From positions 1 to 64,000 of the forward strand of contig NZ_JADKPR010000010.1 in NCBI RefSeq assembly GCF_015351475.1: DNA of 64,000 nt. The letters run 5' to 3'. The notes beneath the pieces were generated by a model, which was not told the origin of the DNA, searched no databases, and saw only the letters and a program-made list of their open reading frames with translations. Numbering within the stretch: the first letter of the stretch is position 1; each line of letters begins with the position of its first letter. The translations under genes were made by a program, and so were the position numbers. This DNA comes from Flavobacterium sp. HJJ (GTDB lineage: Bacteria > Bacteroidota > Bacteroidia > Flavobacteriales > Flavobacteriaceae). Of the stretch, positions 9,160 through 19,576 are shown piece after piece.

Positions 9160-9600
9160 ATGCCTAATACAGACTTCCCAATACCAAAGTTCCATTTTAG
9201 TGTTGAATGGGGCGGTACAAAAATAGCTTTTACCGAGGTTTCGGGTTTAAATAAAGAAATGGATGTTATAGAACACCGAGTGGGTTCCAGTCCTGAATTT
9301 TTCAAGAAAAAAATGCCTGGCTTGCAAAAACTAAGTAATATTTCCCTTAAAAGAGGTGTTTTTGCTGGTGATAACGAGTTTTATCAATGGTACAATACCG
9401 TAGCCATGAACACTGTCGAAAGACGAAATATTACCATTTCTCTTTTGAACGAAGCTCATGCACCAGTTGTTGTTTGGAAAGTGAAAGACTGTTTTATTGT
9501 TTCGTTAAAATGTTCAGACATGAAATCTGATGCCAATGAAGCAGCAATAGACACCGTTGAGATTGCTAATCATGGTTTTACGATGGAACATGTAGCTTAA
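9160..9600 (+). CDS. Inner tube protein (Afp1/gp19-like)
   Basis: The 146-residue protein has the T4 gp19/Hcp-like tube pattern: an N-terminal FHFSVEWGG strand, the VSGLNKEMDVIEHR block, a lysine-rich LSNISLKRGVF strand and a C-terminal VEIANHGFTMEH strand. Hexamers of this protein stack to form the rigid tube inside the sheath. The second tube paralogue follows after only four bases, so the two should be translated together. Confidence 0.9.
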   Translation: MPNTDFPIPKFHFSVEWGGTKIAFTEVSGLNKEMDVIEHRVGSSPEFFKKKMPGLQKLSNISLKRGVFAGDNEFYQWYNTVAMNTVERRNITISLLNEAHAPVVVWKVKDCFIVSLKCSDMKSDANEAAIDTVEIANHGFTMEHVA

Positions 9601-9604
9601 TCCT

Positions 9605-10063
9605 ATGGCGAGTTCAAATCCTATAGTAGGTTTTCATTTTTCGGTAATTTTTGAACTGTTACCCCAGTTTAGTATTGATACCAAGTTTCAAAGTGTGGGC
9701 GGTTTAAAAGCAACTCTGGAAATGGAATCGATAAAAGAAGGCGGTCAAAATAGGTTCACACATCAATTACCCATACGATCTGGATATCAGGATTTGGTAC
9801 TCAAAAGAGGGCTGACTTCGGATATGTCGGGCGTATCGATGTGGTGCCTGAATGCTATCGAAAATTTCAATTTCAGTCCGGCTAATCTGGTGGTTTCCTT
9901 ATTAAATGAAAATGGAAACCCCGTAAAAGCATGGTATGTATCACATGCTATTCCATTGTCTATAGATTATGGGGATTTTAATGCCGAAGAAAACAAAATT
10001 GTCATTGAAACTATCTCTTTAAAATATAATTTTTTTAAAGAGATTCCGATTCCGAGTTTTTAA
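9605..10063 (+). CDS. Second tube protein (Afp5-like, baseplate-proximal)
   Basis: The 152-residue paralogue of the preceding tube protein has FHFSVIFEL, VGGLKATLEMESIKEGG and LVLKRGL blocks in the same order. In Afp/PVC particles this kind of paralogue forms the first tube layers next to the spike and adapts the tube to the hub. The longer loop after EMESIKEGGQ is consistent with a specialised tube-initiator role, which is inferred from family knowledge rather than directly visible. Confidence 0.85.
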   Translation: MASSNPIVGFHFSVIFELLPQFSIDTKFQSVGGLKATLEMESIKEGGQNRFTHQLPIRSGYQDLVLKRGLTSDMSGVSMWCLNAIENFNFSPANLVVSLLNENGNPVKAWYVSHAIPLSIDYGDFNAEENKIVIETISLKYNFFKEIPIPSF

Positions 10064-10094
10064 AAAAATCAACTGTTTATTCATATTAAAAATT

Positions 10095-10268
10095 ATGCCA
10101 ATAGAAATCAAAGAATTGCGCATTGTCGTGAAAATTGAGGAGGAAAAACAATCTTTCCAATCTCAGGCACCTTTGGATAAAGTGCAGTTAGATTCTATAA
10201 AATCAGAGCTTATCCGTGAATGTACCACTAAAGTGTTAGAAAAAATAAAAGAAAAATCCGAACGATGA
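10095..10268 (+). CDS. Small DUF5908-type injection-system protein
   Basis: This 57-residue reading frame starts MPIEIKELRIVVKIEEE and ends KEKSER. The MP(I/V)EIKEL opening is typical of the small DUF5908 proteins found in Bacteroidetes injection-system loci between the tube and hub genes. Its stop codon overlaps the start of the next gene (ATGA), which supports real translation. I do not know its role; a small chaperone or baseplate component is possible. Confidence 0.8.
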   Translation: MPIEIKELRIVVKIEEEKQSFQSQAPLDKVQLDSIKSELIRECTTKVLEKIKEKSER

Positions 10269-11035
10269 TACAGGCAGCTTTAGGTATAATAGACAAAATG
10301 AGAATTGAGGTTTTTGAGACCAATGAGTACGACAAAGATCCCAAGAATACCATTTTTGTACAGCTCAACCCAGAGAAGTACACCATGAAACAGAATGTTG
10401 TTTTTAATGAAAGCCAGCCTATGGGTGCCACCGGCAACGATTTGAAATTTAACAAAATTGAAGGCGAAGAGGTGACTTTTGAATTCCTTTTTGACAGTTC
10501 GGGTGTTGTTCCTCCAGGTAAAATTAAAGACGGGAAAGGAGAAATGTCATTTTTGGATAAAGCAGGCGATGTTTTGGATGCACTAAAACCGGCAATTGTA
10601 AACCCTTTTGCCGAAGTAAAATCAGTAGAAGAAGATTTGGAAAAATTTAAAAACCTGCTATTAGGTTACAATGGCAAAACTCATCATACCGCATATTTAC
10701 AGCTTTTATGGGGCGGTTATAGTCTGCAATGCCGTTTGAAAAACATGGAAATTGAATATTATTTATTTCGAAAAGACGGAAGACCCATTCGAGCCAAAGC
10801 CAAATGTACTTTTAAAGGAACAGTCGCTTATAAAATAATGGTCAAGGAACAAAAGAAGAGTTCTCCAGATCTTACTCATGAACGCGAATTTGAAATGAAT
10901 GACAAACTCACTCTTATATCCGAAAACATATATGAAAGTCCCAATTATTATATAGATGTAGCACAATCTAATAACATATTGAGTTTTAGAAATATCCGCT
11001 TAGGTAAAAAATTGATTTTCCCGCCTATAAAATAA
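10265..11035 (+). CDS. Tube-baseplate hub adaptor with LysM-like end (Afp7-like)
   Basis: The 256-residue protein belongs with the CIS tube/LysM family (Afp7/Pvc7). The core from about residue 10 (VFETNEYDKDPKNTIFVQLN) reads as the tube-like fold that joins spike to tube. The last 40 residues (LISENIYESPNYYIDVAQ to GKKLIFPPIK) look like a LysM-type module, as in T4 gp53-like adaptors. It overlaps the upstream small gene by four bases and precedes the spike gene by six. Confidence 0.85.
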   Translation: MIQAALGIIDKMRIEVFETNEYDKDPKNTIFVQLNPEKYTMKQNVVFNESQPMGATGNDLKFNKIEGEEVTFEFLFDSSGVVPPGKIKDGKGEMSFLDKAGDVLDALKPAIVNPFAEVKSVEEDLEKFKNLLLGYNGKTHHTAYLQLLWGGYSLQCRLKNMEIEYYLFRKDGRPIRAKAKCTFKGTVAYKIMVKEQKKSSPDLTHEREFEMNDKLTLISENIYESPNYYIDVAQSNNILSFRNIRLGKKLIFPPIK

Positions 11036-11041
11036 TTTAGT

Positions 11042-12709
11042 ATGCCTATTAAACCCTATATAGACGAAGATGAAGTCCTAAAATTGGAAATCCTGGTGAA
11101 GGACAAAAACGACGGACTGGATACCTTACTCAAAGAAGCGCACGTTCATTTTGAGCTCAATAAAATTCCATCGGCAAAATTCACATTTATTGCTTCGAAT
11201 AGGGATGTCGACAAAAAAGAAACTTTTCCTAGTGACGCCTTAAAAGAAAATGATGAAATCACTTTTAATGTTACTATTAAAAAAGAGAAAAAAACACTTT
11301 TTAAAGGAGTTATAAAAGCTACTGAAAAAGTGCAGAACGGCAATTTTATCGATATAAAAATAGAATGCAAAGACATTGCCTTTGATATGACATTGCCCAG
11401 TACGGAAGCTGAGACTAACAATCAGACGTTTGAAGATAAATTAAAACTATTTACAAAAAAATTAAAGCTCAACGATGAATTATCTGGAAAAGATTGGGGG
11501 AAAGAAAAAATAACACACAACCCAGCTACGCTGCCATGGGATTTTGTTTTGGGTTATCTGGACTCGGTTGGCGTTTTTGTTTCGATAAAAAATGGGGAGT
11601 TTAATGGTGTAGACTTATTAAAATCCCCACCCTCAGAAAAATATCTGGCCGAAAATGGAATTAATGTTTTCTCCTTTACAGGAAAATCAGATGAAACAAA
11701 AAAATTAAAAAAAGCAATTATTGAGCATTGGGATCCCGCTACTCAAAAAATAGTGAAAACAGAAGAAACACAAGAAGCCATAAATCCCTTTGAAAAATTA
11801 ATAAAACTCAATGAAAACAGATTTAGCGAGGGTACTGTAAAAAGGATGCTCAAAGCAATTTTAAAGAAAAGCGAACTCCAGACCATCAATGGCAAAATCC
11901 AGACTTTTGGCAATCTGGAAGCACATACAGGAGATTTTATAAAATGTAATAAAGTAAATGAAAAAATAGATGATAAGGCTATTATCATTAGCGCCATAGA
12001 ACATACTATTGAGAATGGCAGCTGGAAAACCGAATATACTTTGGGTTTTGAAGGAGAACCTTCATTTGCAGAAAATGCCAGTAAACAAACGGCAAGCCCT
12101 CAGGCACAAATGGGTCAGACCAATTCAATCAGCGGATTGCAGATAGGTGTTGTGGTTCAAATTGAAGAAGACCCAAATAAGGAGTTCAGAATCAAAGTCC
12201 GCATTCCTACACTCTCTGAAAAAGGAGAAGGAGTATGGGCAAGGCTCGCTACTCTAAATGCTTCAAAAGACATGGGCAGTTATTTTATTCCCAGCGTGGA
12301 TGATGAAGTCATATTGGGCTGTTTGGGAAATAATCCTGATACACCAATTATTTTGGGAAGTTTATATAGCAGTGCCAAACCAATGCCTTTTCCCATCGCA
12401 AAGGAAAATTATCTTAAAGGTTTTGTAACCAAAGAAGGCACTAAAGTGATTCTGGATGATGAAAAAAAAGCTATTGAACTAAGTACCAAAAAGGGAAATA
12501 AACTTCTTATAAGCGATGATGAAAAAGGATTCGTTCTGGAAGACGAAAACAAAAATAAAATTACTATGAACAAAGATGGAATTACGATAGAAAGCAGTAA
12601 AGATTTTATAGTAAAAGCATCTGGAGATGTAAAAATAGATGGAACAGGCTGCAGTGTCAGTGCTTCTGGAAATATGGAATTAAAAGGAGGTATCATAAAA
12701 ATAAATTAA
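11042..12709 (+). CDS. VgrG-like spike protein (Afp8-like)
   Basis: The 555-residue protein combines a gpD-like hub (about residues 1-340), an OB-fold gp5-like domain (about 363-450; GVVVQIEEDPNKEFRIKVRI, then VDDEVILGCLGNNPDTPIIL), and a C-terminal region of short repeats such as KAIELSTKKGNKLLI and GDVKIDGTG that should form the triangular beta-helix needle. Trimers form the central spike carrying the PAAR tip, whose gene follows by six bases. No extra effector domain is fused. Confidence 0.92.
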   Translation: MPIKPYIDEDEVLKLEILVKDKNDGLDTLLKEAHVHFELNKIPSAKFTFIASNRDVDKKETFPSDALKENDEITFNVTIKKEKKTLFKGVIKATEKVQNGNFIDIKIECKDIAFDMTLPSTEAETNNQTFEDKLKLFTKKLKLNDELSGKDWGKEKITHNPATLPWDFVLGYLDSVGVFVSIKNGEFNGVDLLKSPPSEKYLAENGINVFSFTGKSDETKKLKKAIIEHWDPATQKIVKTEETQEAINPFEKLIKLNENRFSEGTVKRMLKAILKKSELQTINGKIQTFGNLEAHTGDFIKCNKVNEKIDDKAIIISAIEHTIENGSWKTEYTLGFEGEPSFAENASKQTASPQAQMGQTNSISGLQIGVVVQIEEDPNKEFRIKVRIPTLSEKGEGVWARLATLNASKDMGSYFIPSVDDEVILGCLGNNPDTPIILGSLYSSAKPMPFPIAKENYLKGFVTKEGTKVILDDEKKAIELSTKKGNKLLISDDEKGFVLEDENKNKITMNKDGITIESSKDFIVKASGDVKIDGTGCSVSASGNMELKGGIIKIN

Positions 12710-12715
12710 TAAAAT

Positions 12716-13009
12716 ATGCCAGCAGCAGCAAGAGTATCAGATATGCATGTCTGCCCTTCGGTAGGACCAGGCTCAGTTCCTCATGTAGGCGGACCCATTT
12801 TGCCAGGAGGAAATAGTACTGTGCTCATAGGCGGCATGCCAGCAGCAGTTGTGGGAGATAACTGTCTGTGTACAGGTCCACCCGATTCGATTACAAAAGG
12901 TTCGGGAACAGTTACCATTGGCGGTAAAGCGGCCACACGAATGGGAGACTCAACAGCACATGGAGGAACAATAATACTAGGTTGTCCAACAGTTTTAATA
13001 GGAGGTTAG
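12716..13009 (+). CDS. PAAR-repeat spike tip
   Basis: The 97-residue protein is a PAAR domain: MPAAARVSDMHVCP, repeated glycine-rich turns (VLIGGMPAAVVGD, VTIGGKAATRMGD) and a final ILGCPTVLIGG. PAAR proteins form a sharp, metal-stabilised cone on the VgrG-like spike; histidine and cysteine residues suitable for zinc are visible at both ends. It is a bare tip without a fused toxin. Confidence 0.93.
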   Translation: MPAAARVSDMHVCPSVGPGSVPHVGGPILPGGNSTVLIGGMPAAVVGDNCLCTGPPDSITKGSGTVTIGGKAATRMGDSTAHGGTIILGCPTVLIGG

Positions 13010-13014
13010 AAAAT

Positions 13015-13425
13015 ATGAACGACGAAACATTTATAGGAACAGGCTGGAGTTTTCCGCCCACATTTAATTCCATTTCCGGTTCAGTTGAAACGGTAAACGG
13101 AGCCACTGATATCAACCAAAGTCTGCAGATTCTTTTGGGAACAAAACTTGGAGAGCGTATTTTAAGATCTGATTTTGGATGTAATCTTTCCCCTTTATTA
13201 TTTGAAAACATTACAGTAACACTGCTTACTAAAATAAAAGAGATTGTAAAGATGGCAATACTCAAATATGAACCCAGAATAGATCTCAATAACGTTTCTT
13301 TTGGTTCCGAAGAAACATCACAAGGACTTATAAAATTAGAAATAGATTACACAATACGAACTACCAACTCAAGACAGAATTACGTTTATCCTTTTTATCT
13401 GGAAGAGGGAACATACATTAAATAA
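13015..13425 (+). CDS. Baseplate wedge protein, gp25-like (Afp9-like)
   Basis: I place the start at ATG 13015, five bases after the PAAR gene and following GGAGG-like sequence; an upstream TTG in the same frame would overlap the PAAR gene and add no conserved residues. The 136-residue product has the GPW/gp25 pattern: FPPTFNSISGSVETVNGATD near the start, then INQSLQILLGTKLGERILR and the conserved DFGCNLSPLLFE block. gp25 nucleates sheath assembly on the baseplate. Confidence 0.9.
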   Translation: MNDETFIGTGWSFPPTFNSISGSVETVNGATDINQSLQILLGTKLGERILRSDFGCNLSPLLFENITVTLLTKIKEIVKMAILKYEPRIDLNNVSFGSEETSQGLIKLEIDYTIRTTNSRQNYVYPFYLEEGTYIK

Positions 13426-13470
13426 AAACTGATTTTTTATTGCTGAACTATTTATAATAAAAATAAAAAA

Positions 13471-16400
13471 ATGGACGATTGCTCATCAAACATATCAATT
13501 CATCAAGGAATGGGAACTACCCAGGAAGAGCGATTTTTGGTGGCCCTTAAGCCCGATCATTTTCTTATAGATGAAAGAAAGGAAATCGATTTTATTGCAT
13601 TTGCCCAAAAAATGGCCAGTCATATAAAATTTTATAATGATACGAATGTCGAGGACGGAAATTGGGCTAATTTTTTTCAATGGGAATCGACTTCCATTCT
13701 GGTACAACTGTATTTGTGGGATGTCCAAAAACTGCAGGAGCAATATAAAATTACCAAAACCGAAGTCAGATCTGCAACAATTGTAACAGATCAAAAAGAC
13801 ATACTCTTATCTTATTTTGAAACCATCAACAGTCAGTTTTTAGATTTTACCCGAAAAATAAATTTTCTTGATTCAGGTATTTCAGTCAAAGAAACACTAC
13901 AGGGAACTCAGCCTTATTTTATTCAAAAAATAAAGGATTTAAAAGACAAAATAAGTGCAGCATCAAATCCATTGGCATTATTCTCGAATAGTCAGTTTGA
14001 CAAAACGGTACAACAGCTTTATGGATTAATTCAAAACTGGAAGCAGATTTCTGGAGAAAGTATTGACAATCAGCTGGAAAATTATTCCAATCACAAACCT
14101 CATTTTACATTATATCTTTCGTTTTTGAAACTTTTGGGTATTGCCCAAACTCAACTTAACGAATTTACAAACAGGCATCTTGATTTTTATTACAAAGACG
14201 TTTTACAAATACAGCCTGCGAATGCGCGTCCTGATTATGTACATCTGCTCTTTGAACCTAATCCGGATAAAACGGTTCTGATTCCCAAAGGGACTGTTTT
14301 TCCTGCGGGCAAAAATAGTCTGGGCAAAAATAAATTCTATGCTTCAACATCAGATCAGGTAATCAACAACGGGGTTCTGCATTCTTTTTTAAGCAATTAT
14401 AAAACTCTGGATATTCCTTGGAAACAAAATGATTTTATAAAATCGAATGCACAAAATAAAGCATTCAGTGCTTTTCCCGATACAGGTGCAATGGTAGAAA
14501 CAGGTTTGCTTATTGCCAGCCCTTTGTTTTTCCTAAGTGGCGGCCACAGAAAAATCACACTCAGAATTAATGATGAAGAGTTAGATTTAACACACTACAA
14601 GTTTTTTATGACTGGCGAAAAAAAAGTAATAGAAATTACTAATATCACTAATCGTGAAGGATCCATATTAATAGAAATTCCGCCATCCGAAAAAAAAATA
14701 ATCGCTTATAATCCGGAAATTCATAACACTATCAAGATAAATACAAACTATCCGATTCTAAAAATTGTATCACAAAATGAAGCTAAACAGATTGATATAA
14801 ACAAAATAGAAATTAGTGTTTACGCTTACGGTTTAAAAAACTTTGTTTTAGGAACGGATACCGGATTAGCTGATACCAGTAAATCGTTCAAACCTTTTGG
14901 TGAATTTCCAAAAAATGGTAATGCTTTTGTGATAGGCTGTAACGAAGCTTTTGTCAAAAAAAGTTCTCAAATATACCTTGATATCAATCCCAGTTTATAT
15001 AATACTGTAACGATGCAAACATCAAATCTGGCTGATGGACTATGGACATCCCCGGAAAATTTTTATTATTATATTGAAAATACAAACCCCATACCGGAAT
15101 ATCAGGAAAAAAATGCATTACCAGACTCTTCTTCTGTTTCTGGTTATACCAAAATTATACTAAACGATACCGATTTTGCAGGAGAAAAATTTCTGCAGGA
15201 CTTCATTGGCGCAAGCAAGAGTACTACCCTTCCTATCGTTTTGCCAACAGCACCCACAATTAACGACATCAGTTTGGGATACTTTGTGGATGACACTTAC
15301 AGTAATGGTGTTTCCAATAACCCAATTGAAGTATATCACATTCTGCCTTTTGGATATAAAAAAGATGAATTATATGATTCCAGATTTCCACATGATGCAC
15401 CTCTGGGCGGGGAAATTTATTTGGGTTTTGATAAAGTAATTCCAGGAAATGGATTATCACTTTTGATTCAGCTTGCAGAGGGAACTGCCAATCCCAGACA
15501 AGAAACGGCAAATGTCGAATGGTTTTATCTCAATCATAATTCATGGACTCTTATTAATACCCATGAAATGGGAGATGAAACAAATGGATTGTCCCAATCT
15601 GGTTTGGTTCAGTTAACGATACCCGAATTTGACACCAGTGACACTACTATTCTGGAAAAATCACTTTTTTGGGTAAAAATTACAATAGACCGGATCGATG
15701 CTATTTGTAATTTTATAGGTATTCACACCCAGGCTTTAAAAGCAGTTTTGACAGATTTCGAACAAAACGGTAGTGTTTTTATTGAAAATACACCCAAAGA
15801 AATTATCTCCAAATTTAATGAGCCAATAGATTTTATAAAAAAAGTAATTCAGCCGTATGCTTCTTTTTCGGGCAGGAAAAAAGAAGATGATCTGTTATTA
15901 TATCAGCGCTCCAGCGAAAGGCTAAGACATAAAAAACGAGCGATTACTTTATGGGATTACGAACGCCTTGTTTTGGACGAATTTCCCGAAGTGCATCGCA
16001 TAAAATGCCTGAATCATTACCGCTATAATAGCACAATCCTATCCAATGTTTCGGCGGGATACATTACATTAATTCCTATAGCAAAATCAAATAATTATCA
16101 AAATCCTGTTTCCTGGAAACCGCTTTTGAGTTTGGGAATTATGAAAAAAATTCAGCAATATATTGCCAAAATAGCTTCGCCTCATGCCAGAATTGCTGTA
16201 AAAACGCCAACATTAGAAAAAATAGAAGTCAGATTTAAAGTTAAATACCACGAAATTCCGGGTGCCGATACACTTATGTATGCAAAAGAACTGACTAAAA
16301 TCATCAATTCTTATTTGAGTCCCTGGGCATTTGAGAATACTGAACTCGTTTTTGCCAATGCTATCGAAATATCGAAGCTGATTCAATTAATAGACAATCA

Positions 16401-16569
16401 GCATTTTGTCGATTATATTACTGATTTTGAGGTCAATCAAATTATTCTCAATGATACGAACGACAGCATAAAAAATATATTTTATAAAGTAAAAGAAATT
16501 ACCCCGATGACCGATTTTACCTTATTTGTACCCAATGAGTCTCATTTTATAGAAGAAATAAATAATTGA
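13471..16569 (+). CDS. Large baseplate protein (gp6/baseplate J-like, Afp11-like)
   Basis: The 1032-residue protein occupies the Afp11/Pvc11 position. Near residue 815 is a conserved block, LYQRSSERLRHKKRAITLWD, followed by YERLVLDEFPEVHRIKCLNHY, which I associate with the baseplate J/gp6 wedge family. The C-terminal part (KTPTLEKIEVRFKVKYHEIP, then YLSPWAFEN) continues this pattern. The N-terminal half is beta-rich and less recognisable. Together with the next gene it should build the wedges around the hub. Confidence 0.85.
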   Translation: MDDCSSNISIHQGMGTTQEERFLVALKPDHFLIDERKEIDFIAFAQKMASHIKFYNDTNVEDGNWANFFQWESTSILVQLYLWDVQKLQEQYKITKTEVRSATIVTDQKDILLSYFETINSQFLDFTRKINFLDSGISVKETLQGTQPYFIQKIKDLKDKISAASNPLALFSNSQFDKTVQQLYGLIQNWKQISGESIDNQLENYSNHKPHFTLYLSFLKLLGIAQTQLNEFTNRHLDFYYKDVLQIQPANARPDYVHLLFEPNPDKTVLIPKGTVFPAGKNSLGKNKFYASTSDQVINNGVLHSFLSNYKTLDIPWKQNDFIKSNAQNKAFSAFPDTGAMVETGLLIASPLFFLSGGHRKITLRINDEELDLTHYKFFMTGEKKVIEITNITNREGSILIEIPPSEKKIIAYNPEIHNTIKINTNYPILKIVSQNEAKQIDINKIEISVYAYGLKNFVLGTDTGLADTSKSFKPFGEFPKNGNAFVIGCNEAFVKKSSQIYLDINPSLYNTVTMQTSNLADGLWTSPENFYYYIENTNPIPEYQEKNALPDSSSVSGYTKIILNDTDFAGEKFLQDFIGASKSTTLPIVLPTAPTINDISLGYFVDDTYSNGVSNNPIEVYHILPFGYKKDELYDSRFPHDAPLGGEIYLGFDKVIPGNGLSLLIQLAEGTANPRQETANVEWFYLNHNSWTLINTHEMGDETNGLSQSGLVQLTIPEFDTSDTTILEKSLFWVKITIDRIDAICNFIGIHTQALKAVLTDFEQNGSVFIENTPKEIISKFNEPIDFIKKVIQPYASFSGRKKEDDLLLYQRSSERLRHKKRAITLWDYERLVLDEFPEVHRIKCLNHYRYNSTILSNVSAGYITLIPIAKSNNYQNPVSWKPLLSLGIMKKIQQYIAKIASPHARIAVKTPTLEKIEVRFKVKYHEIPGADTLMYAKELTKIINSYLSPWAFENTELVFANAIEISKLIQLIDNQHFVDYITDFEVNQIILNDTNDSIKNIFYKVKEITPMTDFTLFVPNESHFIEEINN

Positions 16570-16573
16570 TCCT

Positions 16574-19500
16574 ATGAGAACAGATTATTTTATAGCAAAA
16601 GACCGAAAGCTTCCTCTCTCTCAGGATTATGATTTTTTGAGAAAAGAGGGAATGAAATATATAGAAAAACTGGGAAACAAATTCTGGACAGATTACAATG
16701 CCCATGATCCGGGTATTACCATTCTTGAAGTTTTGTCTTACGCTATTACCGAGTTGGGATATCGAACCACTTTTGACATCAAAAACATTTTATGCAACAA
16801 GTTTGGAGAAATTTCAAACAATAGTTTTTTTCCCGCCAGCACTATTTTCTCCAATGCGCCCCTTACCGAAATCGATTATAGAAAATTGCTCATTGATATC
16901 GATGGTATTTCGAACGCCTGGTTTTTGGCTGCCAGAAAAACTGCTGATTCTTCAGGCTTTCCTGCTCCGCATGATAATGAAATTCCAATTTATATAAATC
17001 CGGTAGAGGATAAATTAAGTTTAAAACCGGTTGATAAAAACAATACCGCTTTAGACAAATTACCGCTCAGAGGTTTAAACAAAATAGTATTGGAACTGGA
17101 AGAAGATCCGATACTTGGCGATTTAAATTCGACGCTTCTGGATTTTGAATTTTTAAATCAGGATCAATGGATTCAGGTAAATGTCAATCCGATGTTTGAC
17201 ACGTGGAGCAGTCCAAAAGCCAATCTGCTGGAAGCATTAAGCAAACCCGCCAAAATAAAAAGTAAAAAAATAGAGAAAATTGATAACAAAATTGTTCTTA
17301 CTCTTTTTAAAACTCCAAACGGAACAGAATTTTTGACTTTTACGATTAGCTGTTATGATCCAAGTGAAATAGATCTTGTATTCGCTCATTTTTCTATTTC
17401 AAAAAACTATCTTGATTTAGTAACACTTTTTAAAGATAAAAAAAATAAGGTCGATGCTGCTTTTCAAAAAGTACATCAAAAACTGCATCAAAATAGAAAT
17501 TTTACCGAAGACTATTTATGTCTCTCCACTATCGAGAGTATTGAAATAGGAATTTGTGTTGATATTGAAATAGAGGCTCAAAGCAATGTAGTTGATGTTA
17601 TGGCACAAATTCAAATTGCTGTTTTTGATGTCATCAATCCTCCTATCCGTTTTTACACATTAGCACAATTACTCAATGAAGGGTATCACTCAGAGGATTT
17701 ATTTTTAGGTCCCAAACTCGACCACGGATTCCTGAAAGATGAAGAATTAATCCATTCTTCGTTACCAACGGCGATTCATTCTTCGGATATTATTGCTGTA
17801 TTGATGGACGTAAAAGGAGTGATTTCGGTAAGCAATCTTTTACTGACAGCTTATGACAAAAATGGCAAGCCTGTGCCTGGAAATTCCAGTCAGCCCTGGA
17901 GTCTGAATCTTTCTGGGGAAGTCAATCCTATTTTTACTCCTAAAAAGTCCAAAATACTTTTGTTTCAAAAAAAGATCCCATTTCTGCTTTCTGAAAATAA
18001 TCAGATGCTGGTAGATCAAAAAATAGAAATATATAAGTCACAGCAAAAAAATTATAAACTGCTCAATACTAATAATGAACTTCCTTATCCGTCTGGAACT
18101 TTTTATCAGCTGGATGAGTTTTACAGTATTCAGGATGAATTTCCTCAAAATTATGGTTTAGGAAAAAACCAATTAACAGATAAAGAATCCGATTTGCGAA
18201 AAGCACAGGTCAAACAGCTCAAGGGTTACCTGCATTTTTATGATCAGATTTTGGCTGATTTTTTCAATCAGTTATACAACTCCAAAAACATTTTGGACAC
18301 AAAGACAATAGACCGGACATACTTTCCAAAGTTTCTTTCCAAAAATGACTGGAACGGAGGAGAATTTTATTCTAATGAAGTATACACCAGTTCCTTTGAG
18401 GAGAATTTGTGGATTCCAAACGATGATCATGTAACTATTTACGAAAACAAAACTAATTTTTACGAGCGACGCAATCGCGCATTGGACCATTTGATGTCGC
18501 GTTTTGGAGAAAGCTTCAATGAGTATGTTTTTATGATGTATCAGGTCAATCAGGATGCAAAAGGTTTGGGTGAACTTAGTTTTCAATACGAAGATTTAAT
18601 TCAGGACAAACAGAACTTCATTAATGATTATCCCGAAATAAGCAGTAAACGAGGCGTCGGAATGGATTACATACATCCAAATACACTGACTCCACCCGAT
18701 TTTTGGAATTCCAATTCCCGTGGCGGGTATGAAAAGCGAGTTGCCAAATTATTAGGCATCAATAGTATTATTTTGAGAGATATTGCCAATGATGACAGCC
18801 CTCAGTCTCAATTATCGATATCCACAAAACTGGGAATAATTCATTTTAAAATACAAAATCCAGGCACCGATTTGATAATTAAATGGAACTGGCTGCAAGA
18901 GCATATTTTTGAACCCAATGATTATGCAATTCATAAATCGGGTTCCAAATATTATCTCTATCTGGAACAGGACACCGCTAAAATTGCCAAAATTGACAAA
19001 TCATTTAACTCATTTGCAGAAGCGTACAACTATTACAATTCATTATTGCAGGCTCTCAATGAAACTTTCGAGAACTTTTATTCGATAGAGCATGTATTGC
19101 TTCGCCCTTTTTTGGCAACCCACACAGACAGTGATTTACTCACCGTTTGTTTACAGGATGACTGCAGGGATGAAGCCAATAATGATCCTTATTCTTTCAA
19201 AGCGACGATTGTTTTGCCAGGTTATTTGACCCGTTTTCGAAATTTGACTTTTAGAAAATATGCAGAGAAAATTTTTAGGCAGGAAGCTCCCGCTCATGTT
19301 TTGCTGAAAATTTGCTGGGTAAATGCAAGTGATATGATTCAGTTTCAGAAAGCGTATAAAAACTGGCTCGAAAACTATCGGTATTTTAGGATCAGGCAAT
19401 GTTCTAAAACACTATTACCAAAAGATGAAACCAGTTTTTTACTCTGTCATAAACAAATGATAACTGCTCTCAATGAATTGAACACTATGTACCCCGAAGG

Positions 19501-19576
19501 AAACTTATTCGATTGTCATCTGAGTGAAACAGCCAACCCGATATTATTAGGAAATACAGCATTAGGAACACTTTAA
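16574..19576 (+). CDS. Second large baseplate protein (Afp12-like)
   Basis: The 1000-residue protein starts four bases after the previous gene. Its N-terminus contains FWTDYNAHDPGITILEVLSY, a block found at the start of Afp12/Pvc12-type wedge proteins; the NAHDPGIT motif is distinctive. A second recognisable part near residue 620-660 (YERRNRALDHLMSRFGESF) and the C-terminal LTRFRNLTFRKYAEKIFR fit Bacteroidetes members. It probably pairs with the preceding protein in baseplate wedges. Confidence 0.83.
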   Translation: MRTDYFIAKDRKLPLSQDYDFLRKEGMKYIEKLGNKFWTDYNAHDPGITILEVLSYAITELGYRTTFDIKNILCNKFGEISNNSFFPASTIFSNAPLTEIDYRKLLIDIDGISNAWFLAARKTADSSGFPAPHDNEIPIYINPVEDKLSLKPVDKNNTALDKLPLRGLNKIVLELEEDPILGDLNSTLLDFEFLNQDQWIQVNVNPMFDTWSSPKANLLEALSKPAKIKSKKIEKIDNKIVLTLFKTPNGTEFLTFTISCYDPSEIDLVFAHFSISKNYLDLVTLFKDKKNKVDAAFQKVHQKLHQNRNFTEDYLCLSTIESIEIGICVDIEIEAQSNVVDVMAQIQIAVFDVINPPIRFYTLAQLLNEGYHSEDLFLGPKLDHGFLKDEELIHSSLPTAIHSSDIIAVLMDVKGVISVSNLLLTAYDKNGKPVPGNSSQPWSLNLSGEVNPIFTPKKSKILLFQKKIPFLLSENNQMLVDQKIEIYKSQQKNYKLLNTNNELPYPSGTFYQLDEFYSIQDEFPQNYGLGKNQLTDKESDLRKAQVKQLKGYLHFYDQILADFFNQLYNSKNILDTKTIDRTYFPKFLSKNDWNGGEFYSNEVYTSSFEENLWIPNDDHVTIYENKTNFYERRNRALDHLMSRFGESFNEYVFMMYQVNQDAKGLGELSFQYEDLIQDKQNFINDYPEISSKRGVGMDYIHPNTLTPPDFWNSNSRGGYEKRVAKLLGINSIILRDIANDDSPQSQLSISTKLGIIHFKIQNPGTDLIIKWNWLQEHIFEPNDYAIHKSGSKYYLYLEQDTAKIAKIDKSFNSFAEAYNYYNSLLQALNETFENFYSIEHVLLRPFLATHTDSDLLTVCLQDDCRDEANNDPYSFKATIVLPGYLTRFRNLTFRKYAEKIFRQEAPAHVLLKICWVNASDMIQFQKAYKNWLENYRYFRIRQCSKTLLPKDETSFLLCHKQMITALNELNTMYPEGNLFDCHLSETANPILLGNTALGTL

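Noticed and set aside
12982-13014. Longer start of the gp25-like gene
   Set aside because: It begins with TTG inside the PAAR gene; ATG 13015 follows a GGAGG-like site and begins at the conserved region.
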